Shown here: positions 35,029 to 44,794 of the stretch, piece after piece | Layout: the number at the start of each line of letters is the position of its first letter | Position numbering within the stretch: the first letter of the stretch is position 1 | NCBI RefSeq assembly: GCF_003287935.1 | Contig: NZ_CP030287.1 | Location: 1,674,001-1,738,000 of the forward strand | Reading direction: 5' to 3' | Length of the DNA stretch: 64,000 nt | Origin: Streptomyces sp. ICC1 | GTDB taxonomy: Bacteria > Actinomycetota > Actinomycetes > Streptomycetales > Streptomycetaceae | The notes under the pieces: generated by a model | What the model saw: the letters and a program-made list of their open reading frames with translations, nothing else | What the model was told of the DNA's origin: nothing | Database searches by the model: none | Made by a program: the position numbers and the translations under genes

Positions 35029-35226
35029 TCAGCAGCAGCGGAACCCTTGGCGCGGGTCGGCCTCGCGGGCGTCGGTGCGGGCGCGCTCGAAGGCCCGGCG
35101 GCTCTGGACCCGCGCGTCCGGGTCGTGCGTACGGGCGTGCGCGACGTAGCGGTCGTACGCGGCTTCGCCCGAGAACTCCCGTACGAAGAACCGGGCCCGG
35201 CCCAGCACGCGGCGCAGCCCGCTCAC
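35029..35226 (-). CDS. YbdD/YjiX family small protein, partner of CstA
   Basis: A 65-residue member of the YbdD/YjiX family, recognised by FSGEAAYDRYVAH and the conserved basic C-terminus RQGFRCC. In enterobacteria this small protein is required for CstA/BtsT-type pyruvate or peptide uptake. The GTG start overlaps the stop of the cstA gene by four bases, giving strict coupling. Length is normal for the family. Confidence 0.88.
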   Translation of the reverse strand: MSGLRRVLGRARFFVREFSGEAAYDRYVAHARTHDPDARVQSRRAFERARTDAREADPRQGFRCC

Positions 35227-37499
35227 GCGGGTTCCCGTACGGTCTCCTCGACGCGGCCCCCGCCCGAGTCGAGGCCGGCTGCGGCGAGCTCCGCCCGCTC
35301 TTCGGCGGTGGCGATCAGCCCGGCGGGGGCGATGATCTTGGACTCGCTCCACGGGACCTCGGCCAGTGTCACCGACTCCGGCTTGCGGATGGCGCGGAAG
35401 CAGGTGCGGGCGGCGTCCAGCAGCACGATGATGATCAGCACGGCGAAGAGCACCGACAGGACGCCGTCCACCGTGGCGTTGGTGACCACGGTGTGCATCT
35501 CGTCCATGTTCTTGGCGGGCTTGAGGACCTTGCCCGCGTCGATGCCGTCCTGGTAGACGTCCCGCTGTGCGAAGAAGCCGATCTTCGGGTTGTCGGAGAA
35601 GATCTTCTGGTAGCTGGCGGTGAGCGTGACGGCCACGTCCCAGGCCAGCGGGATGCCCGTCACCCAGGCCCACTTGAGCCGGCCCGACTTGATCAGCAGG
35701 GTGGTGCAGACGGCCAGGGCGACCGCGGCGAGCAGCTGGTTCGCGATGCCGAACAGCGGGAAGAGCTGGTTGATGCCGCCCAGCGGGTCCTTGACGCCGA
35801 CCCACAGGAAGTAGCCCCAGCCGCCGACCACGACCGCGCTGGCGAACCAGACGCCCGGCTTCCAGCTGACGTCCTTGAAGGACTTGTGCACGTTGCCGAG
35901 GGTGTCCTGCAGCATGAAGCGGCCCACGCGGGTGCCCGCGTCGACCGTGGTCAGGATGAACAGGGCCTCGAACATGATCGCGAAGTGGTACCAGAACGCC
36001 TTCATCGAGGCGCCGCCGATCACGGAGGAGAAGATCTCCGACATCCCGAGTGCGAAGGTCGGGGCGCCGCCCGTACGGGACAGCAGGCTGGTCTCCTCCA
36101 CGTCCTTGGCGGCCTGGGTGAGCGCCTCCGGGGAGATGGAGAACCCGAAGTTCGTGACCGCCTGGGAGGCGGTCTCGACGGTGGCGCCGACCACGCCGGC
36201 GGGCGAGTTGATCGCGAAGTACAGGCCCGGCTCGATGATGCAGGCCGCGATGATCGCCATGACGGCGACGAAGGACTCGGTCAGCATCGCGCCGTAGCCG
36301 ATGACCTTGACCTGCGTCTCCTTCTGGATCATCTTCGGGGTCGTGCCCGAGGAGACCAGCGAGTGGAAGCCGGACAGCGCTCCGCAGGCGATGGTGATGA
36401 AGACGAACGGGAACATGGAGCCGGCGAAGACCGGTCCGTCACCGCGCGAGGCGAACTCGGTGACCGCGGGCATCTTCAGCGTCGGCATGGCGATGACCAC
36501 GCCCACGGCGAGCAGCCCGATGGTGCCCACCTTCATGAAGGTGGAGAGGTAGTCGCGCGGGGCGAGCAGCATCCACACCGGCAGCACGGACGCCACGAAG
36601 CCGTAGACGACCATCCAGATGACCAGCGTCTCCTTCTCCAGGGTGAAGGTGCCCGCCAGGGAGGACTCCGCGACCCAGCCGCCCGCGACGATGGCGAGCA
36701 GCAGCAGCGCCACGCCGACGGCGGAGACCTCGGTGACCCGGCCCGGGCGCAGGACGCGCAGGTAGAAGCCCATGAAGAGGGCGATCGGGATGGTCATGCC
36801 GATGGAGAAGACGCCCCACGGCGAGTGCGCCAGCGCGTTGACGATGACCAGGGCCAGCACGGCCAGCAGGATGATCATGATGATGAAGACGGCGATCAGC
36901 GCGGCGGCGCCGCCGACCGGGCCGATCTCGTCCCGGGCCATCTGGCCGAGCGAACGGCCGTTGCGCCGGGTGGAGAAGAAGAGCGTGACCATGTCCTGGA
37001 CGGCGCCCGCGAAGATCACGCCCGTGATGATCCAGATGGTGCCGGGCAGGTAGCCCATCTGCGAGGCGAGTACGGGGCCCACGAGCGGCCCGGCGCCGGC
37101 GACGGCGGCGAAGTGGTGGCCGAAAAGCACCCGTCGGTCGGTCGGGTGGAAGTCGACACCGTTGTCAAGGCGTTCGGCGGGGGTGGCGCGGGTCTTGTCC
37201 ACCCGCAGCACGCGGGTCGCGATGAAGCGCGCGTAGAAGCGGTAGCCGATCGCGTACGAGCCCAGTGCGGCGGCGAGCAGCCAGGCGGCCGAGATCTCCT
37301 CGCCGCGCGAGAGCGCGAGCACGCCCCAGCCGATGGCCCCCACGAGCCCCACGAGCACCCACAGGGCCACTGACTTGGGGGACATGCCCCCGAGCCCGCC
37401 CTGCGCGCCCGCAGGGCCCCCTGATGGAGAAGGCGAGCCCGGCATGGTGCCCGGACTCGCCGCGTTCCGTTCCGTTTCCGATGCTTCCGGTTCCGGCAT
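35223..37499 (-). CDS. cstA: carbon starvation protein CstA family transporter
   Basis: A 758-residue polytopic membrane protein with about sixteen helices. Family segments are clear: YRFYARFIATRVL, VLFGHHFAAVAGAGPLVGPVLASQMGYLPG, and GALSGFHSLVSSGTTPKM. Members import peptides or pyruvate during carbon shortage. The N-terminal 50 residues are polar, glycine/proline rich. The ATG giving MPEPEASE is used. It is followed by its YbdD partner with a 4-base overlap. Confidence 0.93.
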   Translation of the reverse strand: MPEPEASETERNAASPGTMPGSPSPSGGPAGAQGGLGGMSPKSVALWVLVGLVGAIGWGVLALSRGEEISAAWLLAAALGSYAIGYRFYARFIATRVLRVDKTRATPAERLDNGVDFHPTDRRVLFGHHFAAVAGAGPLVGPVLASQMGYLPGTIWIITGVIFAGAVQDMVTLFFSTRRNGRSLGQMARDEIGPVGGAAALIAVFIIMIILLAVLALVIVNALAHSPWGVFSIGMTIPIALFMGFYLRVLRPGRVTEVSAVGVALLLLAIVAGGWVAESSLAGTFTLEKETLVIWMVVYGFVASVLPVWMLLAPRDYLSTFMKVGTIGLLAVGVVIAMPTLKMPAVTEFASRGDGPVFAGSMFPFVFITIACGALSGFHSLVSSGTTPKMIQKETQVKVIGYGAMLTESFVAVMAIIAACIIEPGLYFAINSPAGVVGATVETASQAVTNFGFSISPEALTQAAKDVEETSLLSRTGGAPTFALGMSEIFSSVIGGASMKAFWYHFAIMFEALFILTTVDAGTRVGRFMLQDTLGNVHKSFKDVSWKPGVWFASAVVVGGWGYFLWVGVKDPLGGINQLFPLFGIANQLLAAVALAVCTTLLIKSGRLKWAWVTGIPLAWDVAVTLTASYQKIFSDNPKIGFFAQRDVYQDGIDAGKVLKPAKNMDEMHTVVTNATVDGVLSVLFAVLIIIVLLDAARTCFRAIRKPESVTLAEVPWSESKIIAPAGLIATAEERAELAAAGLDSGGGRVEETVREPA

Positions 37500-37608
37500 G
37501 ATCTCTGGTCCCCTCGTCGATCATCTGCGTAAGCGCAGGGAATCTACGGGGGCCCGACCGCTGGACGTAAGCCCCCGTCCGCATAGCGGAACGAGAGTCA
37601 ACTACGGA

Positions 37609-38412
37609 TCAGAGGGCGGGGCGCTGGAGTCGGGCGACGAACTTGTAACGATCGCCGCGGTAGACGGAGCGCACCCATTCGACGGGCTCCCCGTCGGCGT
37701 CCAGCGAGTGGCGCGAAAGCATCAGCATCGGCAGGCCGACGTCGGTGCCGAGCAGGCCGGCCTCCCGCGGGGTGGCCAGCGAGGTCTCGATGGTCTCCTC
37801 GGCCTCGGCGAGCCGTACGTCGTACACCTCGGCGAGGGCGGTGTAGAGGGAGGTGTACTTGACCAGCGAACGGCGCAGCGCCGGGAAGCGCTTCGCCGAG
37901 AGGTGGGTGGTCTCGATGGCCATCGGCTCGCCGCTCGCCAGGCGCAGCCGCTCGATGCGCAGGACCCGGCCGCCGGTGGCGATCTTGAGCAGGCCGGCGA
38001 GGGTGTCGTCGGCCGTCACGTAGCCGATGTCCAGGAGCTGGGACGTCGGCTCCAGGCCCTGGGCCCTCATGTCCTCGGTGTACGAGGAGAGTTGGAGCGG
38101 CTGGGAGACCTTGGGCTTGGCCACGAAAGTGCCCTTGCCCTGGATCCGTTCCAGCCGGCCCTCGACGACGAGCTCTTGGAGCGCCTGTCGCACCGTGGTG
38201 CGGGAGGTGTCGAATTCGGCCGCGAGCGTGCGCTCGGGCGGTACCGGCGTGCCGGGCGGCAGTGTCTCGGTCATGTCGAGCAAGTGCCGCTTGAGTCGGT
38301 AGTACTTGGGCACGCGCGCCGTGCGGGTGGCTGGCCCGCCGTCCGGCTCCGTGGTCGCCCCTTCGGTGGCCATCGCCGCCCGCCTTCCCGACTCCAGTTT
38401 CGTTGCCGTCAC
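37609..38412 (-). CDS. dasR: DasR, GntR-family global regulator of amino-sugar use
   Basis: A 267-residue GntR/HutC-family regulator: winged helix at about residues 35-105 ([46 protein letters not shown]) and a C-terminal UTRA ligand domain ([30 protein letters not shown]). The sequence is nearly that of S. coelicolor DasR, which binds dre sites and is released by glucosamine-6-phosphate, linking chitin metabolism to development and antibiotics. Divergent from dasA; dre-like sites lie in between. Confidence 0.96.
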   Translation of the reverse strand: MTATKLESGRRAAMATEGATTEPDGGPATRTARVPKYYRLKRHLLDMTETLPPGTPVPPERTLAAEFDTSRTTVRQALQELVVEGRLERIQGKGTFVAKPKVSQPLQLSSYTEDMRAQGLEPTSQLLDIGYVTADDTLAGLLKIATGGRVLRIERLRLASGEPMAIETTHLSAKRFPALRRSLVKYTSLYTALAEVYDVRLAEAEETIETSLATPREAGLLGTDVGLPMLMLSRHSLDADGEPVEWVRSVYRGDRYKFVARLQRPAL

Positions 38413-38532
38413 CGGCTCCTCCGATATGTGCGGTCACATCGTGACACGGGCGGGAGGACAGGCCTCCTCCCTCCCCCAGGTGTCGGTCCGATAACGGACC
38501 GAGCACCCGCTCATTAGACCCTTGACACCCCC

Positions 38533-38548
38533 AAAGGTCTAGGCCAAG
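38533..38548. promoter_or_regulatory. dre-like DasR site 1
   Basis: AAAGGTCTAGGCCAAG, a near-palindrome close to the dre consensus ACTGGTCTAGACCACT (one half degenerate). Located in the dasR-dasA intergenic region beside a TTGACA box. Confidence 0.7.
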
Positions 38549-38556
38549 CTCCAGCT

Positions 38557-38572
38557 ACTGGTCTACACCAAT
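38557..38572. promoter_or_regulatory. dre site 2, dasA promoter
   Basis: ACTGGTCTACACCAAT matches the DasR-response element closely and lies 96 bases upstream of the dasA start; 24 bases downstream of dre site 1. Confidence 0.9.
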
Positions 38573-38668
38573 ATGGATCAGATCCCGGCCCCACGGGCAG
38601 TACTTGACGCTTTTGAGTCACCGCGGCGGGCGAGGGAAGTTGCAGGCAGCATCCCTGAGGAGGGTGGC

Positions 38669-39949
38669 GTGAAGCGCAAGCTCATCGCGGCGGTCAGTGT
38701 CGCGGGCATGATGGTCGGAGTCGCGGCGTGCGGCAACGGCGACGACAAGCCGAAGGCCGACGCGGGTGGCGCCAAGGAGATCACCGTCTGGGTGATGGAC
38801 GGCTCCGCACCGAAGACCTGGATCGACGCGGTCAACGCGGAGTTCTCGGCCAAGCACCCCGGTGTCACGGTCAAGGTAGAGGTCCAGCCGTGGAAGGGCA
38901 TCCAGGAGAAGGTCACCACGGCCCTCTCCGAGAACACCCCCCCGGACGTCCTGGAGCTGGGCAACACCCAGACCGCCGGTTACGCGGTCACGGGCGGCCT
39001 CGCCGACCTGACCAAGGACAAGGCCAAGCTCGGTGCGGACGCCTGGGCCAAGAGCGGTCTGGCCTCGGCCGAGATCGACGGCAAGCTCTACTCCGCTCCC
39101 TGGTACGCGGCCAACCGCGTCGTCATCTACGACAAGAAGGCCTTCGAGAAGGCCGGCGTCACCGCGCCGAAGACCCGCGACGAGTGGGTCGCCGGTCTGG
39201 AGAAGCTGAAGGCGGCGGACCCGGCCTCGCAGCCGATCTACCTGCCCGGCCAGAGCTGGTACGTCCTCGCCGGTCTGATCTGGGACGAGGGCGGCAACCT
39301 CGCCGTCAAGGACGGCGACAAGTGGAAGGGTGGCCTCGCCACCCCCCAGGCCGCTTCCGCGATGGAGTTCTACAAGAAGCTCCAGTCCTTCTCCACCGCC
39401 CCGAAGGACAAGGACGAGGCGAACCCGCAGCAGTCCACCGACGTCGTTCCCAAGGGTGGCGTCGCCTCCTGGATCGGTCTCGGCTGGGAGGCCGGCGGTG
39501 CCGAGAAGGCGCTGAAGGACGCGGGCAAGGAAGCCGACTTCGGTTACTTCCCGATCCCGGGCAAGACCGCCGACAAGCCGGGCACCGTCTTCCTCGGTGG
39601 CTCGAACCTGGCGATCGCCGAGCGCTCCAAGAACAAGGACCTCGCCAAGGAGTGGCTGGCCCTCGCCGCAGGCAAGGACCAGATGACCAAGTACGCCGCC
39701 GAGACCAAGGGCGCGCTGCTCCCGAACCAGGTCGGCGCGAACTTCGCCCCGGCCCCGGGCTCCTTCGCCGAGGCGATGGCCAAGGCCGGCGCCAACGGCA
39801 ACATCACCCCGGTGACCCCGGGCTGGGCGAACGTCGAGACCGAGCCGAACCCCATCAAGGAGTTCATGACGAAGGTCCTGAAGGGTGACGACGCCGCCAA
39901 GGCGGGCGCGGACGCGGACAAGGAAATCGCGAGCCGCATCAACAAGTAG
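38669..39949 (+). CDS. dasA: DasA, chitobiose/GlcNAc-type solute-binding lipoprotein
   Basis: A 426-residue extracellular sugar-binding lipoprotein. The signal peptide MKRKLIAAVSVAGMMVG ends in the lipobox VAAC with Cys21 as the lipid-bearing residue. The rest is a family-1 ABC binding protein (ITVWVMDGSAPKTWID, LADLTKDKAKL, GKLYSAPWYAAN). In S. coelicolor DasA binds chitobiose for the DasABC importer. The GTG start has GAGGAGGG upstream; frame continuity further 5' is non-coding. Repressed by DasR via the dre sites. Confidence 0.95.
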   Translation: MKRKLIAAVSVAGMMVGVAACGNGDDKPKADAGGAKEITVWVMDGSAPKTWIDAVNAEFSAKHPGVTVKVEVQPWKGIQEKVTTALSENTPPDVLELGNTQTAGYAVTGGLADLTKDKAKLGADAWAKSGLASAEIDGKLYSAPWYAANRVVIYDKKAFEKAGVTAPKTRDEWVAGLEKLKAADPASQPIYLPGQSWYVLAGLIWDEGGNLAVKDGDKWKGGLATPQAASAMEFYKKLQSFSTAPKDKDEANPQQSTDVVPKGGVASWIGLGWEAGGAEKALKDAGKEADFGYFPIPGKTADKPGTVFLGGSNLAIAERSKNKDLAKEWLALAAGKDQMTKYAAETKGALLPNQVGANFAPAPGSFAEAMAKAGANGNITPVTPGWANVETEPNPIKEFMTKVLKGDDAAKAGADADKEIASRINK

Positions 39950-40124
39950 CACCCCGAAGCACCCGAAGGACCCGCAGTACCAGTACTGAACGCACCGGGG
40001 GGTGCGGTGGGCGCCCAGAGCGCCCGCCGCGCCCCCGGTCGCGCATTGACAGACGTAAGCGCCGCCTGCTCCGAGCGGGGAAGCGGGTGCGAGTCGCCAC
40101 AGTCAACCGCGAGGAAGCCCAGAC

Positions 40125-41147
40125 ATGACCGTGCACTCCCAGGGAGCGGCGACCTCCGCTCCACAGGACGCACCACACGAGTCCGCGGGGCCGGCCAAGA
40201 CGCCGCCGCCCACCGGAGCCAAGGCAGCGTCCCAGTCTCCTCGCGGGGGCAGAAAGTCGCTCCCCTCAGGGTGGTTGCCGTACCTCCTGATCGGGCCCGC
40301 CGTGCTCAGCATGGCGACCCTGCTGCTGTACCCGCTGGTCAAGAACATCATCCTGTCGTTCCAGAAGGTCGACAAGATCGAGTTCATCCAGCGGAAGGCG
40401 CCGTTCAACGGCGTGGAGAACTACACCCAGCTGCTGGGCGACTCCCAGTTCTGGACCGTGGTGGTCCGCAGCTTCCTCTTCACCGCCGGCAACGTCCTCC
40501 TGATCATGGTGATCGGCAGCCTCATCGGGCTCCTGCTGAACCGGCTCGGGAAGTGGATGCGCCTGGTCCTGTCGATGGCGCTGGTGATGGCCTGGGCCAT
40601 GCCGATCGTCGCCTCCGTGACCGTCTTCCAGTGGCTGTTCGACGAGCAGTACGGCGTCATGAACTGGATCATGCGCACGCTCGGCTTCGCCGGCTACGAC
40701 CAGCACAACTGGTTCGAGACCGGCCTCTCCACCATGGTGATCATCACCGTGCTGGTGGCCTGGGGCTCGATCCCCTTCGTCGCCCTCAACATGTACGCCG
40801 GCCTGACCACGGTCAGCGGCGAGCTGTACGAGGCCGCGCGCATGGACGGCGCCAACGGCTGGCAGACCTTCTGGAAGGTCGTCTTCCCGAACCTCAAGTC
40901 GTTCTTCCTGGTCACCACGTTCCTCGAGGTCATCTGGGTCTTCAAGGCCTTCACCCAGATCTACGCGATGAACAAGGGCGGCCCCGACCGCGGCTCCGAG
41001 ACCCTCACGATCTACGCGTACGTAGAGGGCCAGAGCCAGGGCCACTACGGCCTGGCCGCGGCGATCTCCGTCCTGACGATCGTGATGCTCGTGATCGTCA
41101 TGTCCTTCTACTTCCGTCTGATCCTGAAGCAGGAGGAGGAGCAGTGA
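40125..41147 (+). CDS. dasB: DasB, sugar ABC transporter permease
   Basis: A 340-residue permease with a long polar N-terminal leader (about 45 residues) and six membrane helices. The cytoplasmic EAA loop, contact for the ATPase, is YEAARMDGANGWQTFWKVVFPNL. It follows dasA after 175 bases and is translationally coupled to dasC through a 4-base overlap. No ATPase gene lies in the cluster; in Streptomyces the shared ATPase MsiK serves this transporter. Confidence 0.94.
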   Translation: MTVHSQGAATSAPQDAPHESAGPAKTPPPTGAKAASQSPRGGRKSLPSGWLPYLLIGPAVLSMATLLLYPLVKNIILSFQKVDKIEFIQRKAPFNGVENYTQLLGDSQFWTVVVRSFLFTAGNVLLIMVIGSLIGLLLNRLGKWMRLVLSMALVMAWAMPIVASVTVFQWLFDEQYGVMNWIMRTLGFAGYDQHNWFETGLSTMVIITVLVAWGSIPFVALNMYAGLTTVSGELYEAARMDGANGWQTFWKVVFPNLKSFFLVTTFLEVIWVFKAFTQIYAMNKGGPDRGSETLTIYAYVEGQSQGHYGLAAAISVLTIVMLVIVMSFYFRLILKQEEEQ

Positions 41148-42040
41148 GCACCACCACCGCCCCGAAGCCCGCGCCGTCCGCGCCGTCCGCGAAGCCCCAG
41201 CAGCTGCGCAACCGCCGGCCGATCCGCCCCGCGGCCGTCGCCAAGAACGTCGGCGCCCTGCTCCTGGCCGTCCTCTTCGTCTTCCCCGTCTACTGGATGT
41301 TCTCCTCGGCCCTCAAGCCGTCCAGCGAGATCCTCTCCAAGGACCCCGTCTTCGTCTTCACCCCGACGGCGGAGAACTTCACCAAGGCCACCGGCGTCGA
41401 CCTGTTCTGGACCTACGTCACGAACAGCTTCATCGTCACCGTCGGAGCCGTCACCCTGGCCCTGGTCGTGGCCCTCGCCGCGAGCTTCGCCATCGCCCGC
41501 ATGAAGTTCAAGGGCCGCAAGGGCCTGGTCCTCGCGGTGATGATGGCCCAGATGGCGCCCTGGGAGGTCATGGTCATCGCGATGTACATGATCGCCCGTG
41601 ACTCCGAGATGCTGAACAGCCTCCCGCTGCTCACCGCGATCTACTTCGTGATGGTCCTCCCCTTCACCATCTGGACCCTGCGCGGCTTCATCGCCGCCGT
41701 CCCGGTGACCCTGGAGGAAGCCGCCCAGATCGACGGCTGCACGCGCGGCCAGGCCTTCCGCAAGGTGATCTTCCCGCTGCTGGCCCCCGGCCTGATGTCC
41801 ACCTCGCTCTTCGGCTTCATCACGGCCTGGAACGAGTTCGCGATGGTCCTGATCCTGAACAAGGACAAGACCGCGCAGACCCTGCCGCTGTGGCTCACCC
41901 AGTTCCAGACGGCGTTCGGCAACGACTGGGGCGCCACCATGGCCGCGTCCTCGCTCTTCGCGGTCCCGGTCCTGCTGATCTTCATCTTCCTCCAGCGCAA
42001 GGCCGTCGGCGGCATGACCGCCGGCGCCGTGAAGGGATAA
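41144..42040 (+). CDS. dasC: DasC, sugar ABC transporter permease
   Basis: A 298-residue partner permease with six membrane helices and the EAA loop LEEAAQIDGCTRGQAFRKVIFPLL. The GTG start overlaps the dasB stop. N-terminal proline/alanine-rich leader precedes the first helix (LLLAVLFVFPVYWMF). Forms the membrane channel with DasB for chitobiose/GlcNAc oligomer import. Confidence 0.94.
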   Translation: MSTTTAPKPAPSAPSAKPQQLRNRRPIRPAAVAKNVGALLLAVLFVFPVYWMFSSALKPSSEILSKDPVFVFTPTAENFTKATGVDLFWTYVTNSFIVTVGAVTLALVVALAASFAIARMKFKGRKGLVLAVMMAQMAPWEVMVIAMYMIARDSEMLNSLPLLTAIYFVMVLPFTIWTLRGFIAAVPVTLEEAAQIDGCTRGQAFRKVIFPLLAPGLMSTSLFGFITAWNEFAMVLILNKDKTAQTLPLWLTQFQTAFGNDWGATMAASSLFAVPVLLIFIFLQRKAVGGMTAGAVKG

Positions 42041-42046
42041 CGGCCC

Positions 42047-43555
42047 ATGACTGTCCTTGCGCACCGCACGACCGTGCCCGATCCCGGCGACGACCTGACC
42101 CGCGACGCCCTCGCGGTCCTCCAGCCCGGCTTCGAGGGCACCACCGCCCCCGCCTGGCTGCTGCGCCAGGTCTCCGAAGGCCTCACCTCCGTCGGCCTCT
42201 TCGGCCGCAACATCACCTCGCCCGAGCAGCTCGCCGCGCTGACCGCGCAGCTGCGCGCCGAGCGGGACGACGTCCTCGTCGCCATCGACGAGGAGGGCGG
42301 CGACGTCACGCGCCTGGAGGTCCGGGGCGGCTCGTCCTTCCCCGGCAACCTGGCGCTCGGCGCCGTGGACGACGTCGACCTGACCCGCGACGTCGCCCGC
42401 GAGCTGGGCCGCCGGCTCGCCGAGTGCGGGGTCAACCTCAACTGGGCCCCGTCCGCCGACGTCAACTCCAACCCCGACAACCCGGTCATCGGCGTACGGT
42501 CCTTCGGCGCCGACACCGGCCTCACCGCCCGGCACACCGCCGCGTACGTCGAAGGCCTGCAGGCCGCCGGCGTCGCCGCCTGCACCAAGCACTTCCCGGG
42601 CCACGGCGACACCAACGTCGACTCGCACCACGCGCTGCCCCGCATCGACGTGGACCTCGACACCCTGGCCGCGCGCGAGCTCGTACCGTTCCGCGCGGCC
42701 ATCGAGGCCGGCACCAAGGCCGTCATGAGCGCGCACATCCTGGTGCCCGCCCTGGACCCGACCCGGCCGGCCACCCTGAGCCCGCAGATCCTGACCGGTC
42801 TGCTGCGCAAGGAGCTCGGCTACGACGGCCTCATCGTCACCGACGGCATGGAGATGCACGCCATCGCCGGGACGTACGGCATCGAGCGCGGCTCGGTGCT
42901 GGCCATCGCGGCCGGCGCCGACGCCATCTGCGTCGGTGGCGGGCTCGCCGACGAGGGCACCGTGCTGCGGCTGCGCGACGCGCTGGTCGCGGCCGTGCGC
43001 GAGGGCGCGCTGCCCGAGGAGCGGCTCGCCGAGGCCGCCGCCCGGGTCCGCTCGCTGGCCGAGTGGACCCGCCAGGTCCGTCAGGGTGCGCGGTCGGAGG
43101 GGAGCCGCGCGCCCGGCATCGGACTGGCGGCGGCCCGCCGTGCCGTGGTCGTGACGGGTTCGCCCGCCGCGGCCTCCCCGGTCAACGCCCCGTACGTCGC
43201 CACGCTCACCCCGGTCGCGAACATCGCGGTCGGCGACGAGACCCCGTGGGGGGTGGCCGGCGAGCTGGCCGCGCTGATCCCGGGCACCGAGTCGGGTGTG
43301 TACCCGCAGGGTTCGGCAGCGGCCGACGTCCTGGCGGCCGCGGGCAACCGCACGGTCGTCGCGGTGGTCCGCGACGCGCACCGCCACCCGTGGATGACCG
43401 AGGCCCTGGACGCGCTCGTCGCGGCGCGCCCGGAGACGATCGTGGTCGAGATGGGCCTGCCGCGGGCCGAGCCGCGCGGCGCCCTGCACATCGCCACGCA
43501 CGGCGCCGCCCGGGTGTGCGGGCGCGCTGCCGCCGAGCTCATCGCCGGGGTGTAG
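42047..43555 (+). CDS. dasD: DasD, glycoside hydrolase family 3 beta-N-acetylglucosaminidase
   Basis: A 502-residue GH3 enzyme. The NagZ-type signature KHFPGHGDTNVDSHHALP carries the His-Asp dyad used by this subfamily, and the nucleophile aspartate is in IVTDGMEMHAI. There is no signal peptide, so it acts on imported chitobiose in the cytoplasm, releasing GlcNAc. It begins six bases after dasC in the same operon. The C-terminal 150 residues form the second GH3 domain, lacking catalytic residues. Confidence 0.93.
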   Translation: MTVLAHRTTVPDPGDDLTRDALAVLQPGFEGTTAPAWLLRQVSEGLTSVGLFGRNITSPEQLAALTAQLRAERDDVLVAIDEEGGDVTRLEVRGGSSFPGNLALGAVDDVDLTRDVARELGRRLAECGVNLNWAPSADVNSNPDNPVIGVRSFGADTGLTARHTAAYVEGLQAAGVAACTKHFPGHGDTNVDSHHALPRIDVDLDTLAARELVPFRAAIEAGTKAVMSAHILVPALDPTRPATLSPQILTGLLRKELGYDGLIVTDGMEMHAIAGTYGIERGSVLAIAAGADAICVGGGLADEGTVLRLRDALVAAVREGALPEERLAEAAARVRSLAEWTRQVRQGARSEGSRAPGIGLAAARRAVVVTGSPAAASPVNAPYVATLTPVANIAVGDETPWGVAGELAALIPGTESGVYPQGSAAADVLAAAGNRTVVAVVRDAHRHPWMTEALDALVAARPETIVVEMGLPRAEPRGALHIATHGAARVCGRAAAELIAGV

Positions 43556-43577
43556 CGGGCCCCTGGCGGGGCCACGC

Positions 43578-43623
43578 ACGCGTGAAGGGCCGGGCCCCCG
43601 AGGGGGCCCGGCCCTTCACGCGT
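43578..43623. terminator. bidirectional terminator between dasD and nagB
   Basis: A very stable stem of about 21 base pairs (ACGCGTGAAGGGCCGGGCC with its complement) between two convergent genes. Confidence 0.85.
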
Positions 43624-43634
43624 ACCGGTACGTC

Positions 43635-44420
43635 TTACAGGCCCTGCCAGGCGGGCTTGTTGACGAACGCGTGGCGGAAGTAGTCCGCCAGCTTCAGCTT
43701 GGACGCCGCGGCCTCGTCCACGACGACCGTGGCGTGGCGGTGCAGCTGGAGCGCGGAGGCCGGCACGAGGGCGGACAGCGGGCCCTCGACGGTCTGCGCG
43801 ACGGCCTCGGCCTTGCCCTCGCCGGTGGCCAGCAGGACCAGGTGGCGGGCGTCGAGGATGGTGCCGATGCCCTGGGTGATGACGTGGTGGGGCACCTGGT
43901 CTATGTCGTTGTCGAAGAAGCGTGCGTTGTCCACGCGGGTCTGCTCCGTCAGCGTCTTGATGCGGGTGCGGGAGGCGAGCGAGGAGCAGGGCTCGTTGAA
44001 GCCGATGTGCCCGTCCGTGCCGATGCCGAGCAGCTGCAGGTCGACGCCGCCGGCGGCGGCCAGGGCCTGGTCGTAGGCGTCGCACGCGGCGACGATGTCG
44101 GCGGCGGAGCCGTCGGGGCCGATGAAGGAGGCCTCGGACAGGCCCAGCGGCTCGACGACCTCGCGCAGGACGACGGCGCGGTAGGACTCGGGGTGCCCCG
44201 CGGGCAGGCCGACGTACTCGTCGAGCTGGCAGATGCGGGCCTTCGAGGCGTCGACCTTGCCCGCCTTGACCTGGGCGGCCAGGGCCTCGTAGATGGGCAG
44301 CGGGGTCGAGCCGGTCGCCACGCCGAGCAGGGCGTCGGGCTTGCGACGGACCAGGGCGGCCATGGCCTCCGCGATGAGCTCGCCGCCTGCCTTGGCGTCC
44401 GGGACGATGACAACTTCCAC
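43635..44420 (-). CDS. nagB: glucosamine-6-phosphate deaminase
   Basis: A 261-residue NagB that converts glucosamine-6-phosphate to fructose-6-phosphate and ammonia, the exit point of the GlcNAc pathway. Conserved parts: LGVATGSTPLPIYEAL, QLDEYVGL (catalytic-base region), GIGTDGHIGFNEP, and TQGIGTILDAR. It is convergent with the das operon and carries its own dre site, so DasR controls import and catabolism together. Confidence 0.96.
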   Translation of the reverse strand: MEVVIVPDAKAGGELIAEAMAALVRRKPDALLGVATGSTPLPIYEALAAQVKAGKVDASKARICQLDEYVGLPAGHPESYRAVVLREVVEPLGLSEASFIGPDGSAADIVAACDAYDQALAAAGGVDLQLLGIGTDGHIGFNEPCSSLASRTRIKTLTEQTRVDNARFFDNDIDQVPHHVITQGIGTILDARHLVLLATGEGKAEAVAQTVEGPLSALVPASALQLHRHATVVVDEAAASKLKLADYFRHAFVNKPAWQGL

Positions 44421-44452
44421 GCGGGGCCTGCCGATCTGGAGTGTGGTGACGT

Positions 44453-44468
44453 TGTGGTATAGACCAAT
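44453..44468 (-). promoter_or_regulatory. dre site of nagB
   Basis: TGTGGTATAGACCAAT, a DasR-response element 33 bases upstream of nagB. The remaining 326 bases up to the next gene (44469-44794) show no supported gene or structure. Confidence 0.88.
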
Positions 44469-44794
44469 CTAGCAGAGGTGGCGGCCCGTTGCCGGGTGTT
44501 CGCCCCCGTCCATCGTGGTCCGGATCCGCCGCCTCGGCCTCCCGGGGCCGGCCCGCCCGCGGACCGCCCCCGCCCCCGGAGAGGTTGGACGGCGCCGTCG
44601 GAGTGGTATCGGAGCCGGACCCCACACTGACCACACGTCGCGCTGGACTCGCCCATACCGGCACCTGCCCTGTCCGACCCCCTGCCCCTTGATCGTTCTG
44701 CACCATTCTATTCCTCGGCCGCGTCCACCGCGCGAGCTGTCCCGCCCCGACGGGGATCCGGCAAGCCGTCGAGCGAGGGCGGGTCAGCGACGGG

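Noticed and set aside
44489..44692. Short plus-strand frame upstream of nagB
   Set aside because: Proline/arginine-rich, no ribosome site, no similarity; region left as noncoding.
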